A stretch of DNA of 64,000 nucleotides, from contig OZ316899.1 of NCBI GenBank assembly GCA_973895155.1, positions 11,718,001 to 11,782,000 on the forward strand. Reading direction: 5' to 3'. The DNA is from Marsupella aquatica. Taxonomy: Eukaryota; Marchantiophyta. The position numbers were made by a program, and so were the translations under genes. Below the pieces are notes generated by a model, which was not told where the DNA came from, ran no database searches, and saw only the letters and a program-made list of their open reading frames with translations. Positions within the stretch are counted from its first letter, which is position 1. The number at the start of each line of letters is the position of its first letter. Shown piece by piece: positions 9,857-19,697 of this stretch.

Positions 9857-10285
9857 ATGGCACCTCCACGAGGGAAGGCAAAGGAGGAGGCACTTGTCCC
9901 GAGCGACACCGACCGGGAGACCCCCGCATCAAATAGCTTACCGCCTCGGCCGAATGCCGAGAGGACGATGGTTCCAATCTCGAAGAAGGGGAAACTCATC
10001 TCAAAGACGAAGAATGCCCCAACTGTGGGCCACAGCGAAGGATCCAGTCGGCCAAATGCGAGCGGCCCAACTTCTGTTCCCGCTAGGGATATCGCCCCTG
10101 CTTCAGTCGGCCGTCCAAGAGCCGATACTATCTGCATGGGAGTCTCCGTATCTTCTTCATCCACTGAGAGTGATCGTTCTTCAAGCGGGGACTCATCACC
10201 GAGCAGGCGAGGATTTGCGTGGTATGGATCGAGTGACTCGAATGACGACTCCAATGCATACAAGCCAAGTTGGTGGGAAGACTGA
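9857..10285 (+). CDS. Small basic, Ser-rich protein of unknown function
   Basis: From an ATG after the CT-rich tract the frame is open for 142 codons: MAPPRGKAKEEALVPSDTD, a Lys-rich patch (SKKGKLISKTKNA), an SSSSTESDRSSSGDSS run and a C-terminal KPSWWED. It is mostly disordered and nuclear-looking, with no recognised domain. It lies between two palindrome clusters, upstream of and co-oriented with the ParB/methyltransferase gene, so it may be a second accessory gene of the same element or its first exon. No counterpart is seen before the second copy at 39 kb. The frame continues upstream to 9671, but I prefer the ATG at 9857 because the earlier codons are the pyrimidine tract. Confidence 0.4.
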   Translation: MAPPRGKAKEEALVPSDTDRETPASNSLPPRPNAERTMVPISKKGKLISKTKNAPTVGHSEGSSRPNASGPTSVPARDIAPASVGRPRADTICMGVSVSSSSTESDRSSSGDSSPSRRGFAWYGSSDSNDDSNAYKPSWWED

Positions 10286-10610
10286 TTTCCCGTTGTCAGA
10301 GCGTATCATTCGAGTGCTGGAGAGACTTGGAGGATCCATCGAGGTTGATAGGATTTGTTTCCACTTGTTTTTTTCCGATAGAAAACCCATACCGTTCCTT
10401 CCTCGTATGTCGGATTTCTAGTGTAATGTAACATTTTGTATATAAACGGCACAGCCGTTCGTTTTTACCTCGGTGTCAATGCTTTTGAATTCAGAAGACC
10501 AAGCTTTAATTTCGGGTTCTACTCCCATGTTTGCATTGTATTTCTGAATGCGAACCTGATCTATTTCTTTGAAATGGCCGTAAACACTCGTTTGCTATCA
10601 ATGTTTTTAC

Positions 10611-11046
10611 TAGCGTTTGGCGCTATTATGAGAAACAAAGTGTCCGTAACACTGTCGTGACATGTCTTATCTCTAAAGTGTTTTTGATAGCGTTGGGCAC
10701 TATTAATGAAAGGAATCACAAGTCAGACCCGTTCGGAGTTATTTTTACTTTTATTTCAACAAATTCTGTTCAATTGATGTGCATTTTAATAGCGCCAGGC
10801 GCTATTGTAATTCATTGGAATATTTGTTGAATGAATGGGTTCATGTGGTCATGTTTGTTGTCATTGGACTTCGATTTCATCATTTATTTGAATACTAGCG
10901 CCGAGCGCTACTAAAGTTGGCTTGTCGATACCTGCACAAAATTGGAAAATTTATAGACAATTGTGTTGATAGTACTGCCCGTAGGTACATTAAGATGGTT
11001 TTTCAGATACATTTGAAAGTATGTTGTATAATAGCGTCTGGCGCTA
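10611..11046. repeat. Cluster of five GCGC palindromes upstream of the ParB/methyltransferase gene
   Basis: Copies lie at 10611-10625 (TAGCGTTTGGCGCTA), 10688-10702, 10790-10804 (perfect TAGCGCCAGGCGCTA), 10896-10910 and 11032-11046. They are spaced 77-136 bp apart in AT-rich, otherwise featureless DNA (10.3-11.4 kb) that should contain the promoter of the gene at 11435. Confidence 0.85.
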
Positions 11047-11434
11047 TCCACAACTACCGACACTGATGTGGTTCCAACGGTCACTTTCCAATGGTAATAT
11101 TATAGTAGATTGAGGTTCACGGAACCCTTTTTGCTTTTGTCTGGGATGAAAGTCCAATCGGAGAATGCCATCTGTACTTGGGACCGTTGTAATCGAATGG
11201 CTGGTTCTATTGTATCGGTGTCTTAATACGAGGTGGAGATCGCTCGTTTGGGATAATTTAGTCCGTCTACACGCTCAGACCTCGGACTGTACGAGTTTGT
11301 CAAGTGCATATGTGCGTCCTTTATTGGTCCCGTACATTTTGAGACGTGATCGTCACAAGAACTGCACGGCGAGTACGATAGTGCCGGGTGGTCGAGTCGC
11401 TCTCCACGGCAACTTTTGGCTGGGTGATACAAGA

Positions 11435-12147
11435 ATGGGGGAGGCTGATGGTGGTCATTCTGAGTCCTCTCAGTCTTCGTTCGCTGGTTCAGTATACACC
11501 CGTCGCGTCACTCGATCGATTGCATCCCTGTCAACTTCCGAAGCTGAATCTGCACAGCCCTTCCCGAGGTCGAGGAGAGGGAGAATGGACCCTAAGGATG
11601 TCTCCATGGGTGAAGTCAGTGACATAGGCTTATCGATGGACGAGGTAATATCAAAGCACGCATTGTCGTTCGGGAAGGATTTTCGAGGATTCGATAAGGA
11701 GCCACCTCGAATTCCTCTTTGTAGATTGCTCCCCATGGAGGTTGTTTGAACCTTACAGAAAGAAAGTGCATCGATCGAGAAGTTGAAAGAATCATTCTGT
11801 GTCACCGGGTACAACTCGCGCATTGGGATGCCTTTCTACGTTCAGCCTGCGAATGCCAATGGGGTTTCTCAGATATGCACCAGCGAGATCCGAGACTCTT
11901 GGGATCCAATCTGGGTTGCAGAGAACGACAAGTTTGAGGAAGAGTGTGATGCGGACCCAGCGTTCCATATTCTAAAAGATAAAATGTTTTGTGTGTTTGA
12001 CGGAAATCATCGATTGTACTCGTGGTCAATCGTCACGAGGGAAAATCCGGACAACTTGAAGTATCATCCTCGTGTGATTTGCGTCATTTTCAATGGTGAC
12101 AGAGGTTTGCTAGTTGAGCTCGAGGCGGCAATGCACACCGTGAACCA
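11435..12147 (+). CDS. Exon 1 of copy 1: ParB/Srx-like domain
   Basis: After a Ser-rich start (GHSESSQSSFAGSVYTRRVT) the exon encodes PRIPLCRL and, past the TGA, SASIEKLKESFCVTGYN, which fits the ParB I-x-x-L-x-x-S-I-x-x-x-G helix. Then comes KMFCVFDGNHRLYSW, the ParB-box pattern V-x-D-G-N-H-R-L. In bacterial ParB and Srx folds this loop binds nucleotide. The exon ends inside a Gln codon: AACCA joined to G after the intron gives NQLGQAVVEP. The in-frame TGA at 11747 stands where copy 2 has Trp. Confidence 0.65.
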
Positions 12148-12235
12148 GTAAGTTCTATTCGTTAACTGTTGTTACCCCTGTCATTCATTTTGGACCAAAC
12201 ATGCTTTGCGAAAGTGTTCATTCCCCAATTTTTGC

Positions 12236-12250
12236 TAGCGCCCGGCGCTA
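12236..12250. repeat. GCGC palindrome in intron 1 of copy 1
   Basis: TAGCGCCCGGCGCTA, 24 bp before the intron's 3' end. The intron spans 12148-12274, with donor GTAAGT and acceptor TAG. Copy 2 has a palindrome at the matching place (39784). Confidence 0.9.
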
Positions 12251-12274
12251 CTAATTCCTTTTCATTGCATCTAG

Positions 12275-13607
12275 GCTTGGACAAGCAGTTGTCGAGCCTT
12301 CCTGGATTCTTGATGCGGACAGAATTTCCCAAATTCTGTCGCGTGATCTTGATCACTATAAGCCACTCATCGACAGCGCGAACATGGCAAAGTTTGAGGC
12401 GATCCGAAAGAAGACGAGAAACGGGTCTTGGTTTACACATAAAATGCCACAGGATGCTCTCATCTACATTCTGTGTGTGGACAAAATCAAGTCTTACTCA
12501 AATCAATTTAAGTCTGATATGGCTTTAGCCAAAGCTCAAGGGGCTTCTTGGTCAGAAGAGGAGACCACAAAGAGGCATGAGGCAATGATGAAGGAGGCGA
12601 CCAAAGATTGGTCGATCAAAGTGACGAAGATCACCCCTTTACTTCATCCGGATTTTGGAGATTATTTGGGAACCTGTGCTGAGATGTATCCCGTAACTGA
12701 GAAGAACAAACGGGAGAAGAAGCCAGACACAGTTGTATGCACAATGGATCGAGCCAGGTTGTTTACTGCTGTTTCATACCTGGATCCAAAATTGAGGTGC
12801 ACCCTTCTAGTAGCCCACTGCACTCCCGAGATTCGGAAACAGTTTTTCCATCCTGCAAGTGTCAACGACGAGCCTGTGAAGCAGTGGTGCCATACATGGC
12901 ATACTTGGAATTCTGTGGAGGGAATTGCAACTGGAATGCTTCACACTTCCTTCAAACAGATTTCTGACCGGATGCCGGCTGACCGTCTCACAAAGTCTGG
13001 GTGTGAGTCAATGGAGCCATGCTTAAGATCATTCTCGATGAATTCAGAAACTTTGGGGATCTTGTCAAGGCAAAATTCTTCAACAACTTGTGGCCTTCCA
13101 AATATGCGGACAAGGAAGATTACACAGAGCGGAACCGGAAGAGAGCCAAACGATATCTATACCGGTTTTACATGTGGATGGAGCTTAGATCTCCTGACAC
13201 TCTGTGGGCATACCCGGCTGCATTTCAGAAATGGGTGTCTATCGAAGAGGGAGACGCTCTTGCCGACCTTTATTCGATGTACCCAGCGGAGGGAAAGTTT
13301 CCACCACGTTCATTGTCGGAGTGGGAGAGACTTCACTGTCCGTGGTACCTCGACACAGACAAATGGGATTTACCGTTTGACAAAGTTGAGAAGGATGCCT
13401 TCATGAAGTTGCAGAAGTCCCAGATCCCTGCCAACTATGTGTCTGCAATGAAGCAAGGTCTCCAGTCTGATGTTGACAAATCTGCATCTAAGTTACAGAA
13501 GAATTGTGAGTCTCTTGTCATGCACGTTGACCGAAGCCGTAAGCCAAGAGCAAAGGCGAAGAATGAGTCAGTTGCCCCAAGTGACTCCACAAGGTCCTTC
13601 AAGAAAA
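12275..13607 (+). CDS. Exon 2 of copy 1: middle region of unknown fold
   Basis: About 440 residues starting LGQAVVEPSWILDADRI. The exon contains WFTHKMPQDALIYILCVDKI, an MMKEATKDWSIK helix and FTAVSYLDPKLRCTLLVAH. After a frameshift near 13016 it continues KRAKRYLYRFYMWMELRS, an LYSMYPAEGKFPPRS turn and HCPWYLDTDKW. The sequence is conserved with copy 2 but I recognise no family. Its aromatic, basic character would suit a DNA-binding or oligomerisation module between the ParB-like and methyltransferase-like parts. The donor is AAAA|GTGAGT. Confidence 0.55.
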
Positions 13608-13685
13608 GTGAGTAGTCTAAGCGCTTTTTGGTTACTTGTTGGCGCTACTTATGCAGGAGTTTCATTAGGAAATTCCTTTGATTAA

Positions 13686-13700
13686 TAGCGCCTGGAGCTA
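13686..13700. repeat. GCGC palindrome in intron 2 of copy 1
   Basis: TAGCGCCTGGAGCTA in the intron 13608-13741. A looser GCGC pair lies near 13620-13655. Copy 2 has the equivalent at 41277. Confidence 0.8.
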
Positions 13701-13741
13701 GTCTGAAAGGTTGGACTCATTCAAGTTTCTGTGCCTAACAG

Positions 13742-14463
13742 GAGGTCAAAAGTCCGACACGGAGGTCCCGACTGCCGAAGGGAAGAATGATGCAACTCCT
13801 CAGGCATCGGAGGCAAACACTGGAGCTCAAGAAACCCCGGATCAAGGGACCCCGGATGGTGCTGGAAAATCCATTGTCCCTCTTGACGCAACTAGCACGA
13901 AGAAAAAGAAAAAGAGAGGCGCCGATGAGGACAGAGCAGCATCATCTACTCGAGATGTTATTTCCTGTGGACTCCAGAGAGATGTCGGGAATTTTAAGCG
14001 AAGGTGTTCTAGACATTGTTTTGTGGAGTCCAATTTAAACAAATTTTATGATTCGGTATTTAACAAGGGGATGAAGCCCATGTGGGTTACTAAAGTTGAG
14101 GCCTGGGGAAAGGAATTGGTAAAGTCAGGAGACAGAGAGAAGGGAGTAATGCGTGGCGGAAAAGAGAGGGGCTTTGGTGTGGATGCTGGTTTCATCTACA
14201 TTCCCACTGGATTAAAACCAACACTTCTTGATCGGAAGGTTCCCAAGTGGAACCTTCAGGATTACACTATTCCCAGCTCTTTCTTCCGAGCCATGGAGCC
14301 GTTCCTTGCAGACGATGGCCTACTTGCAATTTTACACAGAGGAGACTATGATCAGGTATCTGAAGTGATTGCGGCTTGCCAGGATTCTAAGTGTTTCTAG
14401 TGTATTTCAACCCACCATGTGGTCATGACTACACCAATGTATAGGCCCCGATCTGATACTCAG
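13742..14463 (+). CDS. Exon 3 of copy 1: N-terminal half of the methyltransferase-like domain
   Basis: The splice from exon 2 keeps phase (KKR then GQKSDTE). An acidic linker and a KKKKKRG patch precede FVESNLNKFYDSVFN, then RGFGVDAGFIYIPTGLKPT, where a beta-class enzyme would show its DPPY motif, then FFRAMEPFLADDGLLAILH, matching the helix-plus-GG-strand step after motif IV. Here IYIPTG (DLPTG in copy 2) replaces DPPY, so catalysis is doubtful. The TAG at 14398 replaces the CAG of copy 2. The exon ends CAG|GTAACA. Confidence 0.6.
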
Positions 14464-14486
14464 GTAACAATTCCTCTTGCACATAC

Positions 14487-14574
14487 TAGCGCCCGGCGCT
14501 ACTATCAGCATTCGCAATATCTACAATTCACTTATCTTTCGTAAGGATGAATGGTTGACTAGCGCCAAGCGCTA
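14487..14574. repeat. Two GCGC palindromes in intron 3 of copy 1
   Basis: TAGCGCCCGGCGCTA at 14487-14501 and TAGCGCCAAGCGCTA at 14560-14574, in the intron 14464-14625. Copy 2 also has two in this intron (42125 and 42176). Confidence 0.9.
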
Positions 14575-14625
14575 ATATATATGTCTGTTTTCTTATACTG
14601 CCTTCATTGGGAAACTGTGTTGCAG

Positions 14626-15199
14626 ATATTCACACTTACTCTTAATATATTTTGCCGCATTTCGACAAAGGGAATTAAGGGTCCCAAAAGACCCCAAGTT
14701 CCTGCCACTATCGAATGAAGAAGACCCTTCCGTCACTAACATTATTGGGTTTTCGTTGCCGCGACATGACCCGACTCCTGAGCTCCAATTTGCAGGAAAT
14801 TCACGATTGCCTGTGGGTTTCATGCAAACTATTTTGGAATTGGTGACTCTTCCTAGAGATATCGTTATGGACTGGACAGTAGGTTCCGGTAGTACGTTTG
14901 TGGCTGGAGATTATTCTGGTCGCTTTGTTGTTGGGCTGGAAAATCGGCCAGAGTTTGTTGATACTTCCGGTAAGGTCTTCCTCGATCTTTTACAGAACAA
15001 AGAAGTGGTTGCACCAACTCCTCCTAAGAAGATTCCTGGAAGTAAGAAGCAGGACAGGCTCCGTGCTATTCTAAATTTTGATTCGGAAGACGAGGATGAG
15101 GGTGGCAATGCTTCTCAGCAATCTAAAGATGATGAGGTGTCAAAGAATGTGGTGGACCTTGGATCTGGAGATGAGGACAGTGAAGAGTCAGAAGAGTAA
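14626..15199 (+). CDS. Exon 4 of copy 1: motif I of the methyltransferase-like domain
   Basis: After a one-base insertion near 14671 the frame reads VPKDPKFLPLSNEEDPS, then GFMQTILELVTLPRDIVMDW, then TVGSGSTFVAGDYSGRFVVG followed by LEN. This is the C-terminal block of N6/N4 methyltransferases, where P-G-D-x-V-x-D-P-F-x-G-S-G-T-T forms the AdoMet loop. Here DPF is DWT and GSGTT is GSGST. The acidic end, NVVDLGSGDEDSEESEE, contains a SUMO-interacting-motif-like VVDL next to acidic residues. A TAA at 15197 ends the frame, but copy 2 suggests a further exon. Confidence 0.65.
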
Positions 15200-15325
15200 T
15201 TTTCTTTAGCTTTCTTTCTCTCATTGTATACTTTTTTCCAAAGAACTCCTCTACTCCCTTTTGTCTAGAAAATTCGCCCGATTTCCCGACTTCGACTAAA
15301 GAACTCCAGTTCAAATTCTCAGGTC

Positions 15326-15647
15326 ATAGTGGAATCTTTGGAGGCGTTTTCAACTTTGAAGGAATGTCTCTAGGAACGTTGTACAGACCCCGAAGAAGCC
15401 ATTTGTTCTCCCCTCTTATGCTGAAAAGGTGGCACGACGGGCAGATTCAGTCAGGACGCTTACTTGGGAGAGTAAGGGTCTTAGACTCAGGAGAGGCTCA
15501 GATAGAAAGTTTGTGCAGAATCACTTTGTAGATGATATTGCAAAATCCAAGTATGTGGACGACGAAGCAGAGTCCACTGATAGATCAGAAAGTAGCGGTT
15601 CTGAATCGGGCTCAGAGTCGAGTGGTGGTTGTGGATCTGGTCTTTAG
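15326..15647 (+). CDS. Exon 5 of copy 1: basic then acidic tail
   Basis: The exon begins after an acceptor-like TTCTCAG near 15320 and reads, with one frameshift, PKKPFVLPSYAEKVARRADS, an SKGLRLRRGSDRKFVQN basic stretch, VDDIAKSKYVDDEAESTDRS and a Ser/Gly-rich end. The same order, with the VDD..KSK..DDEAESTDRS signature, occurs at 43003-43292. It may be a nuclear-localising and acidic tail. Confidence 0.55.
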
Positions 15648-15722
15648 TTTTCCTTGTTTTATTTACCCGTTTATGGAGAACGACGACACTCAATAAGAAC
15701 GCCGTGACGTGTCGGATTAGAG

Positions 15723-15801
15723 TAGCGCCCGACGCTATTACTGTAGCCGGTAGTTCAAAGAGGTTTTTATTTGGTTGTTTTCCTTATAGCGCTCGGCGCT
15801 A
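15723..15801. repeat. Two GCGC palindromes just downstream of copy 1
   Basis: TAGCGCCCGACGCTA at 15723-15737 and TAGCGCTCGGCGCTA at 15787-15801. They lie between the end of the ParB/methyltransferase gene and the MULE-B region. Confidence 0.9.
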
Positions 15802-15897
15802 GTATAAATGTACTCAATGGCCGCTTCACGTCCAATATATGTGACAATATTTTCATACCCTTCGGTGTCTTTTTTGGGTGCACATTTGCTGGTATGA

Positions 15898-15953
15898 GTT
15901 TTGCTGTTTGCTGTTTGTTGTTTACTGTTTGCTGTTTGCTGTTTGCTGTCACG
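15898..15953. repeat. Microsatellite of TTTGCTG heptamers
   Basis: About seven near-perfect heptamer copies (TTTGCTGTTTGCTG with TTTACTG and TTTGTTG variants) in the spacer before MULE-B. Confidence 0.8.
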
Positions 15954-16309
15954 GAGAGATCCCCCGATCTTGGAGATGGTGATACACCAGTGAAAGACAA
16001 ATCTTGATCAAGTGCATTCAATCTCAGAGGGGGTCTTCAAGATGGTGAACCTTCTTGGACGAATACACCCGAGTCTACATCATCCCAATTTTGGGAGGAT
16101 CGAGGAGCTGCTTATACTCCACCAAAGGAGACACCTCAATCAAAGGCATTCCTTCTCAGAGAGGGTCTTTGAGAAGGCAATTCAGTATGGAAGGATGAGT
16201 TCCTTGTTACAGTGTTGTTCATGCCATGCTACACGGGAAAGGGACCTCTCGATGTGTACAAGCTGCTCGTAAGATTTTGAGCACAAAATTGCTGGAGAGA
16301 GTTCAATGA

Positions 16310-17041
16310 TTGCCAGAAGTGTATGATGGAGACAATGTTTTTGAGTTGCCACCTTTTACAGGTCCATACTCAAAGGGGTGTTTCTTTTTGGGCATGGAGC
16401 GAAAGAATGATTGTTACATGTGGAGCAGGTTGATTGAGACAGGAGCAAATATCGGCCCAAAGCTAAACAACAACAGTCACTCTTACAAGATCCAAACTGT
16501 GAAGTGTTTGGGTTCTCTACGTTGTATGCATAGGGATTGTGAGAATTTTGAAGAGCGCAAAGAGCACAATTCTGCAAAGTGGACCCGAGATCGAGCAGGC
16601 ACAAATGAGCTACCTTTCCCTGTTGGACGCGATGTTCCCCCATCAAGTGTAATTTGTAGCTTCTGCAGGAGGCCTCCTAGGTGTATAGTTGGATGCCCAA
16701 GTGAGATGTACTACATCACTCCAACCAAGGACGACCTTAATTACTGTCACAAGTCTCGTGTTGCCATGCATGTTGGAAATCACACCCATCCTGCAATGTT
16801 CACGCACAAGAAAGATCAACGATCACTTGTGCGTAATCTCATGGAGGAGGAACTGAAGAGGAGTCCTACCGCACGGCCGTCTGTGATCAAGGTCAAAGCA
16901 GTACAGAAACTCAAAGATATTTTTGAGGACCCAGTGGCTGAGATGGTCACCACTGAGGAGGCAAACGACCTTGATGAAATGTTGGCCATTCTGGGTGTGA
17001 CGCCAATGACGTGGTCCTTATTTTGTAATCTGATTAAGTAG
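16310..17041 (+). CDS. N-terminal part of the MULE-B transposase, WRKY/GCM1-like
   Basis: The 243-codon frame is intact. PEVYDGDNVFELPPFTGP opens it, and CYMWSRLIETGANIG and VKCLGSLRCMHRDC follow. CSFCRRPPRCIVGCPSEMYY and MHVGNHTHPAM then give a C-x2-C ... H-x-H arrangement typical of the WRKY/GCM1-like zinc fold used by MULE transposases to bind their ends. It ends with a charged helical region, then probably splices or is cut by the insertion at about 17.05 kb. Confidence 0.65.
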   Translation: MPEVYDGDNVFELPPFTGPYSKGCFFLGMERKNDCYMWSRLIETGANIGPKLNNNSHSYKIQTVKCLGSLRCMHRDCENFEERKEHNSAKWTRDRAGTNELPFPVGRDVPPSSVICSFCRRPPRCIVGCPSEMYYITPTKDDLNYCHKSRVAMHVGNHTHPAMFTHKKDQRSLVRNLMEEELKRSPTARPSVIKVKAVQKLKDIFEDPVAEMVTTEEANDLDEMLAILGVTPMTWSLFCNLIK

Positions 17042-17049
17042 GTTGCTGT

Positions 17050-19370
17050 ATGCAAGGAGTAGCTATTGATATTGCATAACAATTAGCAAGATGGCAAGAA
17101 TAAGGGCAATCATGGCGTTAAGAGTAGGGAAATAAAAGCTATGTCGCGGGTGGTCGACGACCATATCTCTTTCAATATGTCACCAAATCCGGATCTGTAA
17201 AGAGCATTGGAAAGATCTGGTCAAGGCGAGTAAAATCGATATAAAACACTCGAGAAACGGAGGTGTATTAAGAAAGATACGGCCTGATTAGTGTGACGGG
17301 TTAACTTGTGGCCGGAATTAACGGATTCGGCTTCAGTTTCGGGTTAACCACGGCTTAGCTTATGTGAGCACGGCTTCAGCTTAGCTCAGGTCAGCACGGC
17401 TTCAACTTAGCTTAGGTAAGCACGGCTTCAGCTTAGCTCAGGTAAGAACGGCTTCAGCTTAGCTCAGGTCAGCACGGCTTCAGCTTAGCTCAGGTCAACA
17501 CGGCTTCAGCTTAGCTCAGGTCAGCGCGGCCTCAGGTTAGCATAGGTAAGCTCGGATTCGGGCTCAGCTTAGGCTAGGTTAGCGGATAGCGGATAGCGGG
17601 TAGCGGCCTAACCCGAGACCACGGGTTAGCTCTACTCGGGTTAGATAGGATAGCTAGGTTAGCCAAATTCGGGTTAGCTATGTAACTCGGGTTAGCGCAG
17701 CAGTGAGTACCCCCTCTCGGTTGCGGGGGCATAACTCTCTGTGTATTTGACCAAATCGGCTATAATTGACCTCGTTGGAAAGAGGAGCTCAAGCCGCTTC
17801 CAACGCTGCTATCCACGCAGAAAATGGTTAAATAGAGAAATCGGGAGAGGAGGCGCAAGCTTGCAAAAACTATGGAGGAGGGCCGAATCCGAAGTACATA
17901 GCCAATTCGAGATAGAAATAAAGTTGCGAGTTAGGGTTCAGTAGTTAGAGATAGTGGCGGCTCTGTTAGGGCTGGGATGGGGCTCCAGCAGCGTAGTATC
18001 CACCCATTTGGGCTCAGTATGAGAGTATATAGAGCAGCCCCCGGTAGAGGCAAAGGGGGGGGGGACTTCAGTTGTGTGATCTCACTTAGACTGAGCAGCG
18101 GGGAGGAGCTCTGTGCAAGCAAGGCTGGACTTGGACGCTGCGTGTTGGGGAGAGCTTGGTTGTGCTATTACTCAGGGAGTAATCAGCCAAGCTTCACAGC
18201 AACGGGTTGCTAGGTTTGCGAGCTGGATTGTGGCTCTTTCTAGTGGGCAGCACAACTGGGTTCTTTTCCCCCGATACAGAGCCTTGGTGATAGGTGATGT
18301 ATTGGTGATTGTAAACTGTGGGGAGGATTTCAATTCGATTTGCGGTGGGCACATTAGGGAGGCTGAGGTATTGATTAAGGGGCAGCAGGAGGAGCATTTA
18401 CAGTTCAGTCTGGCAAGGCTACGTGATCCATGGGGAGTCCCGGCCTTTGTCTGGTGGAGAGCACTAAGGGATCTATGGCCAGAGCTGAGCTTGCAGGGCA
18501 AGCATGAGGCCGGGCCTCATTGCAGTCTGGGGTAGATCGTCGTTAGGCCTGGTACCAGCTTTGAAGTCGAGTCAACTATGCATGCGTAACTTGACGTTCT
18601 GAATTGGAGGTGTGAGATCTGTATGTGCCCCCAAGAATGAAGTGCAGTGAAGGAGGTTGAGTTCAGGATTGAGTTTGCAAGGCAAGTACGGGATTGGTTC
18701 GAGTCCAATCTGCCGTCGCAATCTGGAGTGAGCCGGGCTCAGGTTCAGGATTGAGCTTGCATGGCAAGCACGGGGCTTGCAGGGCAAGCACGTCACAATC
18801 TGGAGGAGACAGCCTTCGGCCCTAGTATTTGGATCAAGTGTTCTCAGTGAACTATTGTGCACATCTTTGAATCTAATTGAGTTTTCCTCTCAGGCCTCAT
18901 TTCTCTCATGGATGTGTGTGTGTGTGAGGCAATCTGAGTGTATGATGGAACTAGCAGCGCCACTGAGAGGTGTACCGGGTGCATTGAAGTGGGCTGGGTG
19001 AGGACTGTCATAGCTCTGATTGTTGAGAGTGGAATGGCAGAGTGGTGGGGCAATGGCTTAGAAGTCCCTAAGCCGGGAATCAGTCAGGAGTCACTGGTTT
19101 ATGGGTACATTCCGGCGGCGGAATAGAAACATACCTATGACAGTAAGCATATGTATAGACCTATTGCGCACCGTAGTGCTAGGCCCTGTGTGTACGGGCC
19201 TGATATGAAGACCCCTTCTCACCAGAACTATCACGAGCGCAGATCTGATCCCCAACCTTGGTTCCTTGGGATTGAGCTTGGGTGATGTGTGATAGAGTCT
19301 TGCTATGATAGTCTGGTGTTAAGGGCATAAACTGGTGTTTATCGGCATTCACAACATCCCTTCGTGATCC
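17050..19370. mobile_element. LTR-like insertion splitting MULE-B
   Basis: About 2.3 kb of non-coding sequence separates two halves of one transposase. Part of it (about 18.38-18.53 and 19.05-19.09 kb) matches the LTR of element B, for example GGGGAGTCCCGGCCTTTGTC and CTTAGAAGTCC then TAAGCCGGG. Another block near 19109-19136 (ATTCCGGCGGCGGAAT, AAACATACCT) matches the LTR family at 7.9 and 50.4 kb. No gag or pol is visible, so it looks like a solo LTR or non-autonomous element. I could not define exact ends. Short open frames in it are not convincing genes. Confidence 0.55.
17345..17570. repeat. Minisatellite, about 26-27 bp unit, about eight copies
   Basis: The unit contains CACGGCTTCAGCTTAGCTCA followed by GGTCAG/GGTAAG. 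Further degenerate GGTTAGC words continue to about 17.70 kb. It is inside the LTR-like insertion. Confidence 0.85.
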
Positions 19371-19697
19371 TCAGGTACAAGGAGATGGTTTTGGCACCCA
19401 TAGTGACATTTTTGGTGTTAAGACCCATGTCAATCGCGTGACACTGGGCAACAAATCTGTTTTCCGCTCAATGATTAAGAGCATCAAGAGATACTCTCAT
19501 GTGTCATCTGATGTAAGCATGATACTAGAGATGCGGAAGCAACCTGCATTTCCTTTTATCCAAAGTGTTTTGTTCCTAGCCCAGAACATGGGATTAAATG
19601 AGCGGCCGCACATTTTTAAAATGAGTACAGAAGGTCCGGGTCAGGAGTGGACCTTGTTCGAAGAATGTAGCCAGGAGGGGATCTTGAGCATTCTTGG

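Larger units (their letters stand above)
11435..15647 (+). pseudogene. ParB-like/DNA methyltransferase-like fusion gene, copy 1
   Basis: Five exons with GT-AG introns align with the copy at 39.0-43.3 kb. Exon 1 has a Ser-rich N-terminus and a ParB/Srx-like domain. Exon 2 is a long lineage-specific middle region. Exons 3 and 4 resemble a beta-class N6-adenine/N4-cytosine DNA methyltransferase, and exon 5 is a basic-to-acidic tail. ParB-methyltransferase fusions are known from bacterial and phage modification enzymes; a multi-exon eukaryotic version is unusual. Defects seen here are TGG-to-TGA at 11747-11749, a frameshift near 13016, CAG-to-TAG at 14398-14400, a one-base insertion near 14671 and a frameshift in exon 5. 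The DPPY catalytic motif is not recognisable. The ATG at 11435 is chosen because copy 2 starts at the equivalent place; both continue into SVYTRRVTR. Confidence 0.7.

Noticed and set aside
14400-14445. NPPCGHDYTNV, which resembles the NPPY/DPPY catalytic motif, just after the third exon of ParB/methyltransferase copy 1
   Set aside because: It is out of frame. Alignment with copy 2 shows the true frame reads CISTHHVVMTTPMYRPRSDT, with the TAG at 14398 replacing CAG.
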